Made by a program: the position numbers and the translations under genes. A stretch of DNA of 64,000 bases from Lycium barbarum (taxonomy: Eukaryota; Streptophyta; Magnoliopsida; Solanales; Solanaceae): NCBI RefSeq assembly GCF_019175385.1, contig NC_083348.1, forward strand, positions 1,627,001 to 1,691,000, in the 5' to 3' direction. How positions within the stretch are numbered: the first letter of the stretch is position 1; the number at the start of each line of letters is the position of its first letter. Below, in pieces: positions 32,701 through 45,226 of this stretch. The notes beneath the pieces are model-generated. The model did no database searches. It was not told where the DNA came from and saw only the letters and a program-made list of their open reading frames with translations.

Positions 32701-32720
32701 GGGGAGGGGGGGGGGGGGGG
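32701..32720 (+). other. G-run, possible G-quadruplex
   Basis: GGGG-A followed by fifteen G, then AGGG. It could fold as a G-quadruplex, but homopolymer length is also error-prone in assemblies. Confidence 0.6.
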
Positions 32721-33086
32721 AGGGTGGTAGAGTATATACTCCTCCCACCTCTCATTTTTCAAGATCCTAAGGGTCTGTGGACAAAGAAAAGAGAGAGGGG
32801 GGAGGGGGGCTAGGGGTAAAACCCTAGCGCCACCTGCTGTTCCACCACCTACCCGCCCCATTTTTTTAGCCCTGTCCCATCGATTGGAGCGTGTAACGTG
32901 GAGGAAAAGATGAAGCATTAAAAGCATCGTCCTTTTCTCACTAGAAAAATGGAAAATAGGCATTTAAAGGTACACCCCCTCCCATTTTATATGTATTTCC
33001 ATCATTATTTCTAGTCTAGAAGTATTTGAACCATTGATTTCATTTTTTATCATAGATCTGGACCGTATGTTGGTTGTGAGAGTGAG

Positions 33087-33158
33087 ACTTGTGTAAATTC
33101 ACAAGTCCCACATCGGTAGTATGTAACTAGAGAAGCATTCTGGGTTCTCTATAAATAG
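33087..33158 (+). promoter_or_regulatory. Promoter of the giant LTR: palindrome, CCCACATCGG, TATA
   Basis: ACTTGTG...CACAAGT (33087-33106) forms a 7-bp inverted repeat. 'tcccacatcgg' follows at 33106-33116, and the TATA box 'ctataaatag' at 33149-33158. The same CCCACATCGG string sits upstream of the TATA box in the unrelated TRIM LTRs of this window. Confidence 0.7.
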
Positions 33159-33464
33159 AAACCCCCTTTGGTCGAAAAAGAGAGTTGGAAACCACAAAGA
33201 GGCTGAAAATTGCTATTTTTTTACTCTTAAAGAGTTCCAAAGTTAAAATTTTAGTTTTAAACTTAGTTTTTTTTTATTTATTTTTTTAAGTTTCCCATTT
33301 CTATTTTTTTTATTTTTATTTGTGGTGTGGTGTTTTTGTTGGCTTGCGTTTGGCATTGGAGCACAAGGGCTTCCAAATCCATCGCTCGACCACGGTTGCA
33401 CTCATAAAACGTAAATATCTTTTAGTTTAATGATTTATGTCATGTTTAGTCGATAAGTTTATAT

Positions 33465-33860
33465 GTAGTTTAAGTTAGTATTTTTAGTTAATTGCCTTCA
33501 TACTTAGACTCTGCTTATATTGTGTTTAGTTAATAAAATTGTGTTGATTTTATGATGAGGTTTAAGTTAGTATTTTTTGTCCATTGCCTTCATATTTAGG
33601 CTCTATTTATGTTGTGTTTTAGTTAATGAGATTGCTGGGGTTTTATGATAAAGTTTATGTAGTTTTGTTGCTTTTATACTTAGATCCTATTTGTATTATG
33701 CTTAGGCAGTATGATTGTGTAATTTATGATAGGATTTAAGTTAGTACATTAGCTTATCACCTTTATATCTTGGTTCTGTCTACATTATACCTAGTTAAGA
33801 GGTGTGTGGGGTTTAGGATAGGTGTTTGAGTCAATATGCTGGTCTATTCCCTTTATTTTC
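33465..33860 (+). repeat. Degenerate ~90-bp tandem repeats, interrupted by the LINE
   Basis: Units start with 'gtttaagttagta' or variants near 33468, 33562, 33650, 33737 and 33830 and include 'ttgccttcatacttag..ctgtttat.ttgtgttta'. Related sequence resumes at about 38417-38600 on the far side of the LINE. Confidence 0.75.
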
Positions 33861-34037
33861 AGTTTCATGTTCATGTTTTTTTTTTAGTAAATAACTATTT
33901 TGTATTCTAAACCAAAGTGAGAATTCAGTACAAATAGAGAGCATTGCTACTGGACATTATGTCCCAGTAGTCAACTCAAGCTTATAATCATATCAATCAC
34001 TAACAGCAGCACAAATTACATCAGAAGTCTCCTATAG

Positions 34038-37000
34038 TTATATACAACCCATATCCAGCATCTTCACTGGGTAAAAGTTGAAATTATCTAGCCATCTTGC
34101 AATCTTTGTCTTGCTTGTAGCCCTCTGGTGCACCTCTTGTATGATCATCTTGGTAATATGGTTGATACTTTGTGTTTTATGCTGGAAAATACGTTGGTTC
34201 CTCCTTCCATATAGAGTATACTGCAACACCCAACACCATTCGATATACTTCTGCTTTTGGTGTTTTCCCCTTAGCATTTTGTTCAGCCCAACATAGTTCT
34301 TTAGTCCATCCTTTTTGAGCCCTATTAATTTCCATCCATCCAAGGAGCTTACTCCAGACCCGGGAGGAGAAATTACACATGAAGAGTAGATGCTCAATGC
34401 TTTTGTCTGCAGATTCACATAATGGGCACTGCTAGTCATTGATCACTCCCCATTTGAATAGTCTATATCTTGTTACAAGCCTCTTGTGAGCAGCTAGGGC
34501 CAGTATAAAGGTACATCTTGGTAGCACATGATTGTTGCATACTATCCTTCTCCATGTTACTTTCTGCATTTGACTCCTGAGCTTACTATATATTTCCTTC
34601 ACTGAGAACTTTTGCATGTCCTGAACTTCACTCATGGAATAGCCAGCCTTGGTGAAGTATTTTGTTGCCTTTAAAATTCTTTGTACAATCCAAGATGCCT
34701 GCTTTGGGACATCATTTATCATATCCCTGTTCCTCCCATAGTAGCTATGTATCCATTTCACCCATAATTTGCCTTGGTTTGCACAAATATTCCATAGTAA
34801 CTTGCAGATAGCTGCTTTGTTCCACATTTCCACATCCAATATATTGAACCCTCCAGCTGACCTAGGGTAGCAGATCCTATCCCAGGCTAGTAGTGCCTTT
34901 TTAGACATGGTAGTACCTCCTATCCATAAGAAGTTCCTACATGTTGCTTCAATGGCCTGAATGATCTCTTTGGCATCACAAACACTTGGGCCCAAAACAC
35001 TTGGATTGAAAACAACACAGATTTGATCAATTGAACTCTACCGGCATATGAGAGGAACTTAGTGGTCCAGGAATTGATGGTAGGCACTTAATGGTCCAGG
35101 AATTGATTCTCCCTAGCATTTTGTCCAATAAGGGTTGGTATTGTACAAGTGATACCCTCTTAGTACTTAATGGAACACCTAAGTACCTAAATGGCAGAGC
35201 ACCCTTACTCATCCCCAAATAGTCAAGTATCTCCTGTTGGACCCTATCACTTACACCCCTAAAGTATATTGCACTCTTACCTAAATTAGCAATGAGACCG
35301 GATGCTTTGGAGAATAGCTTAAGCTTATCCAACAGTAGTTGAAATGATCTTGCCTCTCCTTTGCAGAATAGAAGCAAGTCGTCGGCAAACCCCAATTGAA
35401 TAACTTTTAATCTACTACATTTAGGATGGTAATGAAACTGTGGATTTGTCCCCAGCTGGTTGAGTTATCTTCTAAAATATTCCATTGCCATAACAAAGAG
35501 AAAGGGGGAAAGGGGGTCCCCTTGCCTCAACCCTTTCTTTGCCTCAAAAGGTATTGTAGGTTGCCCATTTATAAGAATAGAGTAGGACACTAATTTTACA
35601 CACATCATAATCCATTTCACAAAAGTATCAGGGTAATTCAAGGCTACCATAACTTGTTCAAGGAAAATCCATTCTAAGGAGTCATATGCTTTTTGCATGT
35701 CAATCTTGAGCATGCATCTAGCTGATAACCCCTTTCTGGAGTACCCTTTAATTAATTCATGGCTTAGAAGAATGTTACCAGTAATAACCCTTCCAGGAAC
35801 AAATGCAGCTTAGCTGCTATCTATTATACTATCCATTACCCCTTGTAGTCTTTTTGGTAACACTTTCGAGATTATTTTATATAACATTGTGCAACATGAG
35901 ATGGGTCTAAATTCTTTTACATAAGAGGGGTTTTTTACCTTAGGGATCAGAGTCACTGTAGTGCAGTTGATTGCTTTAAACATCCTTTGGGTCTGCATAG
36001 TGTAAGTTATAGCATCTACAACTTCATCTCCAATTATTTCCCATGCTTTCTTGAAGAAGACAGCATTAAAGCCATCACACCGAGGTGCTTTCAAATTTGA
36101 AATGTCCTTCAATGCATCTTGAATTTCTATCCTGGTAATAGGGGCCCTCAGCATTAGTTGTTGTTCTCTCTTGAGTACAGGGCCATCGAGCATAACATCT
36201 GGTTGAATACCAGGTATTTTATCAGCACATGAGCCAAGTAGTCTTTTATAGAAACCTATGATTTCCTCTGCAACCTTATCTTTTCCCTGTAGATTCAACC
36301 ATTTTCAGAGATAAGTTTTTTTTATGTGATTCTGGTTAATTCTGCTTTTCACACCGGCAAAGAATAGGCTAAATTCAAATCACCCAACCCTAGCCACTGC
36401 ACCCTAGATTTTTGCCTTACTATGCTTCCTCCACTAAATTTCACTTCTCCAGTTCAATTTCGAGTTGTTTTTCCTTATCATACAGTTGTTGATCAATACA
36501 TGTGGTCCTCAGTATTTGTTGTATATCACTCAACTGGCCTCTTATTTCGTCGATCTTTAGCTCTAGTTTTGAGAACTCCTTTTGATTGAGCTCCTTGGTG
36601 GCACCCTTCATGAACTTGAGCTTTTTATAGACCTTTTCTATTGGGCTCCCCTGTACTTGCTTATCCTATACTTCCCTCACACAAAGTAGGAACTCTTTGT
36701 GTTGTACCAAGTGATTTAGAAATCTAAATGGCTTTGCAAATTGGTCCTGGTGCTACTCTATTGTGACACACAATAAAGCATGGTCTGAGAAATAGGGGTC
36801 CTTTACTTCCACCTCTGAGTGAGGTCAATTATTCAGCCAAGCAGGATTCACCAAAGCCCTATCTATCTTACTGAGAACATGAGTGTTGGTCCATGTGAAA
36901 AACCTACTAGTTGCTTTTATTTCTGTCAAACCAATATTCAACATTCACTGTGTGAAATCTTTGATCTCAACATCCATCACCTAGCTCCCTTTCATTCTAT

Positions 37001-37445
37001 CCTTTCCTTTTAGAATAACATTAAAATCCCCCATGACTAGCCAGGGATGCACTACCATGGGTTTAATACTTTCCAACTTATCCCATAGGCTTTTCCTTGT
37101 CTCTATAGTATGGAGTCCATATATGGCTCTAAACTCCATTTTGATACCGCTGGCTGGCAGCTCAATCATATAGTGTACCAATTGATCATTTGTTTGTAAG
37201 ATGGTCACATCCATTATAGCTGGGTCCCATAGAAGCCAAATTCTTCCTTTACCTGATGCATTGTAGTTGTGGTGCGATTTCAAACTAGGTGCTTCCTTCT
37301 TCAGTACCTGTGCTGCTTTCTTCTGTTGGACTCTATGCTCTACTACTGCTATAATACTACTATGCTCGTTCCTTATTATCCTAACAAACTCCTTGTGCTT
37401 ATGCAACTTATTGAAACCTCAGACATTCCATGTAGCAATCTTCAT
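34038..37445 (-). pseudogene. LINE ORF2: endonuclease, RT, zf-RVT (broken)
   Basis: The endonuclease starts MKIATWNV at 37445, then VVEHRVQ and VMGDFNVILKGKDR (APE-type GDFN). RT follows with LKAPRCDGFNAVFFKKAWE, LIPKVKNP, FRPISCC, DMQKAYDSLEW, KGLRQGDPLSPFLF and the active site FADDLLLF (about 35390). The C-terminus has the zf-RVT region (KFSVKEIYSKLRSQ, RCTFILALAAHKRL, QCPLCESADKSIEHLLF). Stops or frame changes near 36300, 35800, 35460, 35025 and 34430 inactivate it. ORF2 would nick target DNA and prime reverse transcription. Confidence 0.85.
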
Positions 37446-37639
37446 GTGGGATTATGTATGGGATTGTGATTCCTCCCCCCCCCCCCAATTCCCGTACTAC
37501 TCTGTCCTACTACAAACGCTACCTGTATGAGCTGTTGTACAATATACTTATTTAGAGGATTAAAAGCATTACTTGTCCTTATATCTGTCTCTTCTTGCCT
37601 CATTGGAGTTTTTGAGGGTGATTTGGCTTTAGTCTAACC

Positions 37640-38390
37640 TTCCCCATTCTATTCAGTAGGTGCATCATTGTTTCTACTAGGTGCAGTTTGGTGGACATAT
37701 TCTACCCCTTTATCTGTAACATTCTCCTCTTGGACAACCGTGATCTTGCCAGCTACCGGTTCACCTTTGTTTTGCCATACTTGTTGAGCTTTCCCTCTGT
37801 AAGCACCCTTTTTTGGTTTAGGGTCAGTTGGTTTAGTTTTAGCAAGTTCAAGCTTCTTTGGGTTAGCCTGTTGAGCTTGGCAAACATGCCTAATTTGGTA
37901 GCAAGCAGGGCAATATTGTGGTTTCCATTCGTATCTGATTTCTTGCTCAAAATCTGCCCCCGTTGGATCCAAAACATTGACTACATTTGGCAAGGGTACT
38001 GTGACATCCGTCTCAATGAGGACCCTAGCATATGAGATCCTTTCCATCTTAGTTGTGTATTCATCAGCGCATATGGGTTTTCTCAGCCCACTGGCCACCC
38101 TGCTCAGTGATTTCACCCCCAGCAATTTAGAGAGAGATTGGGAAATTTCACCTATAGTGGTATTACCTTCAGTACCTCATTTTTGAAACTAAAATCAGCA
38201 TTCCATAGTCGAACCATTACAGGCTTCAAATTAATCATATGCGGACCAATGTATAAGTTTTGGTCCCTATCCTTTACCGTTTTGAATTTGATTACAAAAT
38301 AATCATCATTATGGTAAAAGATATCAGGTTTTAAGAGTATTCCTCGGTATTCAGAAATCTAGCAATAGCAGCAATAGTCGGTGAAGCCCC
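37640..38390 (-). pseudogene. LINE ORF1 protein (DUF4283 and zinc knuckle), truncated
   Basis: The upstream part reads NLKPVMVRLWNADFSF and VIPLWVKFPNLSLNCW, typical of the DUF4283 RNA-binding region. The open frame 38125-37649 holds SYARVLIETDV and the CCHC-like CPACYQIRHVC, then a Lys-rich tail. ORF1 binds LINE RNA. The N-terminus is lost by 5' truncation and one stop splits the rest. Confidence 0.8.
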
Positions 38391-38416
38391 TATCACATAC
38401 AAGTTTTATGTTCATA

Positions 38417-41400
38417 TTAGGCTTGGTTAATATGATTGTTTGTGGTTCAGTACAAAGTACAAACCTGATATATTTGTTATGATTCCCTTCTGGATTCTGT
38501 CTGCATTATGTTTGTTTAAGGAGTTTCATGTGGGTTATGGGGGAGTTTCAAGTTGATAGGTTGTTTTGACTCATCTTTTTTATTCAGGACTTCCGTTCAT
38601 GCTTTGTGACTAGTTGTTCTTTTTTATTTACATATAATCTAGACCATAGCCTTAAGTTGATGAACTTGCTTGACTTAGATTCCATTTAGCTTTCCTGTCT
38701 GCCCCATTATTTGTTTAATTGTGACAAAAGGTATACTAAGAGTGGTTTAGACTATGGTTTTGAGTTTGAGGAGTTTTATCTTAATTTGGGTGTCTTTTCT
38801 GTTCCATTATGGTTGTCTAAACACCATCAAATCCCTATGAGAGGGTCTGGGATGTAGTTTAAGTTGATATGTTAGCCTGAAGAAAGTCCTGTGTTTTGAT
38901 TAAAGTCAAAATAGGTCTGTTGAAGCCCCAAGTAGTCTAGTCCCACGGGTCTCATGTGATAAGGCTGGGTCATGAGGGGGTTAGTTTGAAGTCACAAGCT
39001 CTTTTGAATAACTTGATTTGCCTTATGTCTTGTTATTGATCACTTAGAGGTTGTCTTGGTCTGGAGGTTAATTAAGGGAGGGGTGAAGAGGTTTATCTGA
39101 AATAAGTTACCTAATCTGTTCATTTCTTGTCCTATATGGTTATGTGTTTATTAGGAGTTGAAGTCTTGATCCTAGTTTGTCATAGTTTTCCTTGCTTAGT
39201 CACATGTGTCGTGGGAAAGTTGAAGTCTTGTTATACTAAATCAAGTCTGGTCATTGCCTGTACTATGTGGTTATGTGTTAGTTAGGAGTTTGATGTCATG
39301 AATCTAGCTTGATCATAGTCTCTCCTGTTTGATCACATGTGTCATGGAAAGGTTGAAGTCTTATTATGTTAAAGACTTGTTATGTTGAACTTTAGCCCGT
39401 TTATTGTCGTCTCATCTGATGATGTACTTGTTGGAAAGATTGAAAGTCTAAAAAGAATTGGACCTAGTCTTGTCATCACTTTGTGTTTTCTTGAATATAT
39501 TTTTTGTTTGAGAGTTCAAGTTTGTCATGTGCTGGACCTGGCATTCTGTGCTCTAATGGTATTTTGATTCTAAAAAGTGAAAATGTACTGTATGCTCTTT
39601 GTGGAATCCTACTTGTTTCACATGGCAACCTATTTGGCCTGATTCCTGTTGTCTCACCTAAGTCTTACTTGATAAAACTTGGTATTTTGGGGTCACAATA
39701 ATGTATATTGAAACAAAGGTTCAAAAGATGATCCTGGGGGGAAGGGTTTTAACTTGACCAGGGTACTTCACTTAGCTTTGCTTCTTGTTTGGTTGTCCTG
39801 TTTGTGGTAAATATGGGAGTTTGTTAAACTATCTCTGAGTAGAACATATGGGGGTGTATGGTTGTAATGTGTTTGAGTCTAAAAGGTTTGCTAAGGCTGC
39901 TATAATAGACTAGGTTCAGAGCAGTTCTAAGATGGCCTATGTTTGATAAAAAGAGGGGGAAAATCACCTAGTCTAACAGGTTGATTAAGAGGTGATTGTT
40001 ATGTTTTTTCTCACCTAGCAAATGAAATACGTTTGTTCTGATAAATGGCACAAAAGAAGGATTTAAATACTTGTAGTTTGGCATGGAGTGTGTGTATATG
40101 TGTGAGTCTTCTGGTCCCTCATGGATAGAAGTTGCCTATGAGTCATGTCTATGTGGAGGAAAACCTTGTCTCTTCTTTTGAGGACCTACCACCTAGTTAT
40201 GCTAATAGGTAAGGAAAGTATAAAAGAAGGAAGGATGATAGGATCTTTCTTTACAAATCTTGCTTAACTTGTCCTTGTGTGGTCTTTTTTGTTCCTAGAT
40301 AGTGTTGTGTTTCCCTTTGATGTTGAGAGAGGAGTTCTTTTAAAAAAGAGTGATAATGAGGCTAAAATGATGGTATGAGGTCTGTTGATTGTTTATTTGT
40401 GTGGTTTGATCCTGATGGAAAAGAAAATGTGTACTCTTTCCTTGGAACTAAAATGTGGTTAAAAACAAAGACTTTTCCATGATCTTGGTTTTAGTTTGAA
40501 GTTGTTAGGGAAAACTAGTTTGTTATCATTTTCCATGTGTCCATGTCTGTCTGTTTCTAGTAACCATAAGGGAATTCGATAATAAAAGGTCTTTAAATCT
40601 GGACATGGCCCTTATGAATCAACTAGTTTATTGTTGCGTGCTAGGTGTCTATGAAGTGCTTGTTCCCAGTACATCACATTTTAACTTGATAACCAAGGTT
40701 TACTTTTATAATCTGGACATAGTTTTATGAATTAATCAGCTTATTACTGTGTGCTATGTGTTTATAAGGGGGTCTTCTTCTAAGGTTCATAGTTTAATTT
40801 GGTAACAAAGACTTTTTATAATCTGGATATTAGTCCCATGGGTTCATTGGGTAAACTGTATGATAGGGTTGAATTGTCCTAGATCTTCCATGGTCCTTAG
40901 TGGAGTCACCAGGGTATGAGGGTGAGTACATAAAGGAGAGGAAGGAGGTCTTGGGAGAGTGCAGGTGAGCCTGCGCATGAACTAGAGGTAATAACCAGTG
41001 AAATCCAGGATCACTCTACTGGAAGGGAGATTCAAGAGGAGGAGGTAGAGAGGTGATGACACCACCCTATCTTGTTTCCCCTCTCCTTACCCTGAGATCC
41101 CATCCTTTTCTTTTAGAACTCCTATTCATGACCTTAGGACCCATAAAGGCCATAGGTGTTTTGGAACAGTCTAATTATGTCTAACAGGGAGCGAAAGATA
41201 CACCTAGAACCAAATAAGCTACTGTCAATTCTTGCCAAGTCTGAGTGTTATGTGATTCTCATCTTGCTTCCTGAAAATCCTTTTTGTTTGAAAGGTTTGT
41301 AGATTTTCTGAGCCTTATTTATTTAAAATTGGTTGTCTGTGTAAAAGGAAAATGGGAGGAGGCTGATGGTTGTGTTATGTGGGCATGAGTCCACTTACGA

Positions 41401-41480
41401 GAAACTTGAGTGTCAACTTGGATTTACCATTTACTTTGCTGCTGGCCTTATGCCTTTGTCCATTTTTCCTAACTTGTTCA
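38417..41480 (+). repeat. Long degenerate tandem-repeat tract of the giant LTR
   Basis: Within this stretch two local arrays stand out. One of about 127 bp x 2 at 39130-39375 shares 'atgtggttatgtgtt', 'cacatgtgtc' and 'gttgaagtctt'. One of about 120 bp x 3 at 40575-40860 shares 'ataatctggacat', 'tatgaatta' and 'ctagtttatt.tgtg'. The rest is loosely repetitive without credible ORFs. Confidence 0.6.
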
Positions 41481-41482
41481 TC

Positions 41483-41644
41483 CAACTGATGTCTGAGACT
41501 TTTTTTCCCCCTCCCATTTTAGGAGGATTTATAGTGTTTCCACACTTCCCCTCCAGTGTGACTCGAACCCAGGACCTACCGGTCGTGGGTGGAGGTGCTT
41601 AACCACTGAGCCATCCCTCACTTGTCAACTGATGTCTGAGACTT
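41483..41644 (-). mobile_element. tRNA-derived SINE with perfect 19-bp TSD
   Basis: The body is 41502-41625. On the minus strand the head reads 'gagggatggctcagtggtta' with A box TGGCTCAGTGG (41603-41613) and B box GGTTCGAGTC (41570-41579). The tail is a short A-run (T7 at 41501-41507 on plus). Flanks are identical copies of 'caactgatgtctgagactt' at 41483-41501 and 41626-41644. At 124 bp it is short for a SINE. The perfect TSD suggests a recent insertion. Confidence 0.9.
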
Positions 41645-42495
41645 GCCATTTGGTCTATTGGCTTAGACTTATCCTTTATGTGGTGTTTCGTCTCTTTGTT
41701 TTCCAATTGGTCTCTTTGTTTGTTAAAACTGTGATCATACTGTAAATTCATTTCTTGCTTTTCTCTTCTTCCCCTTCTGTTCTTTGGGAAAAACCTTGGA
41801 TGAGTCTAAAATATGTTGAAGGAATACTTTTAGGAATCAAAATTGTTGACAGACTGTTTAGTTGGCTTGTCCATTGAGATTTCCCTACCTTTAATAAAGT
41901 TTTTTCAAAGTTCACTTGTCTATTAATCAAGGGTCCTGCTTTATGTACCAGTTTGTAGTGTGCTCAAGTTAATAATGAGGAGTAAGTTTTAAAGGATGCC
42001 AGTTCTGTATGTGTATTCTAAAGGTTTTAAACATGGCCATGAGCCTTGGCTGTCTGTGAGGTCTTCCCAGGTCCCATTTTTCTGAGGATACTGTGCTTGT
42101 TTTTGGATTTGGTTGTGTGCAATCTTGAGCTTAGTTGGCATAGGGTGAATACCATCACTTGAACTAGTGTAACCAGTTTTTGCTTCCTCTGGGCAGTGGT
42201 TTTGAACCTTAACGAATAAGTAGGATAGGCTGTCCGTACATGGGAATTTGGAACCTCTTTTTATTTTTATTTTTGTGAGGAGTCCTAGGCCAAGTGATTG
42301 TCTGAAAAGAGACAAGCTTGTATTTGGCCACAAACCCTCTTATATTTTGCTTTGATACTGCTGAAGCGCTCCAATTTATTCCTTCTATTTCTTGGACTAC
42401 CTTAACAAGTCCATGATTTGGTTGATCATTATCTGCGCTCTCTCTAAAACAATTGTGTGCATTATCCTTGTCATCATCCAATCATGAAACTGAAT

Positions 42496-42517
42496 CCCCC
42501 CCCCCCCCCCCCCCCCC
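42496..42517 (+). other. C22 homopolymer
   Basis: Twenty-two consecutive C within the giant LTR. Length may be unreliable. Confidence 0.8.
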
Positions 42518-44440
42518 TTTCATTACTTCTATATTTGCTGATTATCTAGCCTCATTTAGGTGCTGCTATTTGCTATGCTTAATGTAAATGTCTCCCTTTA
42601 GAGTATGGCACTTGGCTGTTGTTTGTTTATGAGTTTTGCCTGAAATCTGTTATCACTCCCAAGTTCTATACTCTCTTTTCCTCTTGCTTGGGGTGCACTG
42701 GTTGAGGATAAACTGTGGTAGTTCAGGGTCATCTAGGCCTTCTTGGTGTTAGCCATGCCTGGGGCTCTTAGAAGCCTCTCAGAACTTGTGCGACATCAAG
42801 AATATAAGGCAAGGACTCAGTCCCCATGCCATTGCAAAATCTCCAACCAAGGCAAATCCATTCGAGGAGAAATGGTGTAAGTATAGAATAATATGAGTAC
42901 TTTTCTTGTTTTTATACTATGTATAATTTTACTATTTTAGTGGTAAGTTCAGTATTTATAAACTAATCGGGTCCCTTTTCTTTTTTCTCCCTCTCCTCAA
43001 TCGCATGGCCACTCAGGTCTAGCCAAAGCCTACCTATTGGGCCAAAGGCCTAATAGGAAATTAATTCAAAGATCAAGTCCGCAAAGGCCAAGCAAATAGC
43101 AAGGCGCACAGAAGGCCCAGCCATGGGTGAAAATGGCTAAACTAGGGGCTTAGTACGCCCCTAGTCTAATTCCTTTTCATTTTATTTGCATTATTTGTTT
43201 AAAGCTTTTGATTTACTTGTAGTTTTATCAAACTCATATTATAGTGGAAAACGTTATGGTTAGAATTAGTCGTCTTAGGACAACGGTGCTTATACTGTTT
43301 AGATGACTTTAGGTCCCAAACGAATTTCCAAAACCCCGAGCAAATTCAATGGTTTTTGAAGTCAAGTATAAAAAAATGAGATTTTGCAAAACTCTTTTTA
43401 TAGAACTTGATGTTTAAACTCCAAATGGGTAAAAGAGATTGTGGACAACAAAAGAATTTTAGAAACTTAATAAAATTACAAATCCTTCTTAACAAATTCG
43501 TCTTTCTTGAAGTTTGCACAAAAGGAGATTTTCTGCAACCACTTGCGATCAATTTTTGGTTCTTAGCCCATGAGTAATCCCTAGTCAAAAGACAACTTTA
43601 TATTGTTTTTAAATTCTAAGAAAAATGGACCAATTCCATGCTCAAGCCTTTTTGTTTAAACTAACATGGACCAGAATCGAGTAAAAGGAATGTGTATACA
43701 ACTCTCTTTTCTGTAAAAATTAAAACCGAACCAAAGTTTTGTCTAGGATTGCAATTTTGGGCAAGGAAGAAGGCCATAAAAACGAGTGTGTACAACCAAG
43801 ATATACTTCTTTGAACATACAAAAATGCTCTTTTAATATAAAAACCAATTGTAATATAAAGTTCCAGATAACACTAAATGTACCAAAACGGAGTGGCACG
43901 AGCCAAAGTATGATTATGAGACGAATTTAACACTAATAAAATCAAGAATTTCACTTTTCTCTTCATTTATGAAAAAAAATATACTCCTTATATATATAAA
44001 AGGAGACTACTTATACACGGATATTGTAAATCCAAAAACTACGATACCCTGTATATAAGGGGGACATATTCAAAATATCTTTCTTTTCCCCAAAAATGAT
44101 ATGCAATTACAAAATGACTGTTTCTTTAAATGCGAGAATAAACACAAAATAGACAATTCAGGCAAATACTCACACTTTGGAATTCGAAGGTCTACCGTAT
44201 ATTACGAATCCTTAATACTGGGGTGCCTAACACCTTCCCAGGGGATCATCAGAACCCTTACCTAGAACTCTGGATTACGAAGGTTTTTTCACAGTAATTG
44301 AATAAAACCTTCAAAATCGGTTTTCCTAATTTCTTAAAAATTAGGTGGCAACTCTTTTAAAAAGAAAGTCTGAAAGAGCACCAACGAGTTCCTAGTAGCC
44401 TTTTATGCCTTAACTACCACGTAAAAAGTGAACCGTTATA

Positions 44441-44815
44441 GAGGATACCTGTTTTTAATAGTGACCTTGTTCTACTGACGGTAGTTTATACACATACGCA
44501 AGGACCCGTCTTTCTTACCGACAAATAAGGCCAGTGCGCCCTAAGGTGAGCAAAATGGTCTAATAATTCCTTTGTCAAGAAGATCTTTCAACTGTGTCAT
44601 CTATTCTTTAACTCTACTGGAGCCGTTCTGTAGAGAATAATAGATATCGATTCTTTGTCGGGAAGTAGATCAATCCCAAATTCAATTTCTCTGTCGGGAA
44701 GAACTCCGGGAAGGTCATCTTGGAAGACTTCTGGGAACTCATTAACAAAAAGTACTTACTTTAGGGTTGGGACCTGAGGGCTTGCATCCCTAACTCGAAC
44801 TAGATGATAGATATA
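44441..44815 (-). pseudogene. pol: Tekay-A pol, protease-RT junction (middle segment)
   Basis: Minus strand: [20 protein letters not shown], then (after a frame change) RPF-SP-stop-GALALFVGKKDGSLRM and NKVTIKNRYPL, the finger region of RT. It joins at 44441 to 32070 through the shared TSD ([10 protein letters not shown]). It joins at 44815 to 63949 upstream. Confidence 0.85.
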
Positions 44816-45118
44816 TGTTATACCTTGTGGTTTTACATACATAGAATCATCGTATGCAAGTTATCTTGGTTTGGACATCGGGATTTGTCATCAAAGGTGA
44901 TATGAGATTGGACCTTCCTAACTTGTGCTTAAAATTATTTAAGTTGTAAGTTACGGAAGGATTAGAGGATAAGTGAATCGAAGCGGAAAGGTTCGTTAAA
45001 AGTTGTTTCTCGAAAACATAGGAAATGGCCCGTATAAGTGAGATATGGTTCGTATTTTGATATGGACCATATTTAAGGATTTAAATTTTTTATAGAGAAG
45101 CAGAAAAATTAGAGTGGT

Positions 45119-45226
45119 ATTATACGACCAACTATATGGACTGTATAATGTTATACAGCTAGAAAGTTGGCCGTATAATATTATATGGCCAAGTATACGG
45201 CCAGTATAATGTTATGTCGGTGGAAT
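45119..45226 (+). repeat. Palindrome cassette of the Tekay-B 5' LTR
   Basis: Repeated inverted units of 'tatacggcca' and 'tggccgtata' joined by 'taatgttata' (also at 60317-60410 in the 3' LTR). They lie about 300 bp from the LTR start. Confidence 0.75.

Larger units (their letters stand above)
33861..38416 (-). mobile_element. L1-type LINE, 5'-truncated, with degraded 15-bp TSD
   Basis: The minus-strand element body is 33876-38401. Its poly(A) tail appears as a T10 run at 33876. The TSD is AGTTTCATGTTCATG (33861-33875) versus AGTTTTATGTTCATA (38402-38416), two mismatches. ORF1 and ORF2 are both recognisable and both broken. It lies inside the giant LTR, between copies of its 90-bp repeat. 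Confidence 0.85.
32071..44440 (+). mobile_element. Giant Tat/Ogre-type solo LTR (about 7.8 kb without its LINE)
   Basis: It begins TGTTCACACC and ends GAACCGTTATA, close to the Ogre-type LTR end GAACCGCTACA. The TSD GAGGA is at 32066-32070 and 44441-44445. One TATA promoter lies near 33149, and near the 3' end comes 'ggggtgcctaacaccttccc' (about 44220) and 'aggtggcaactc' (about 44344), typical of the U5 of these LTRs. No gag or pol is present. It hosts a LINE and a SINE. Length is extreme for an LTR, so a non-autonomous derivative remains possible. Confidence 0.65.

Noticed and set aside
32595..32963. 122-codon minus-strand open frame with Pro runs
   Set aside because: The Pro run is the G-homopolymer; no domain is recognisable and it lies in an LTR upstream region.
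41560..41620. Possible tRNA gene on the minus strand
   Set aside because: A and B boxes are present but no full cloverleaf is evident, and the piece is flanked by a 19-bp TSD with an A-tail, so it is a SINE head.
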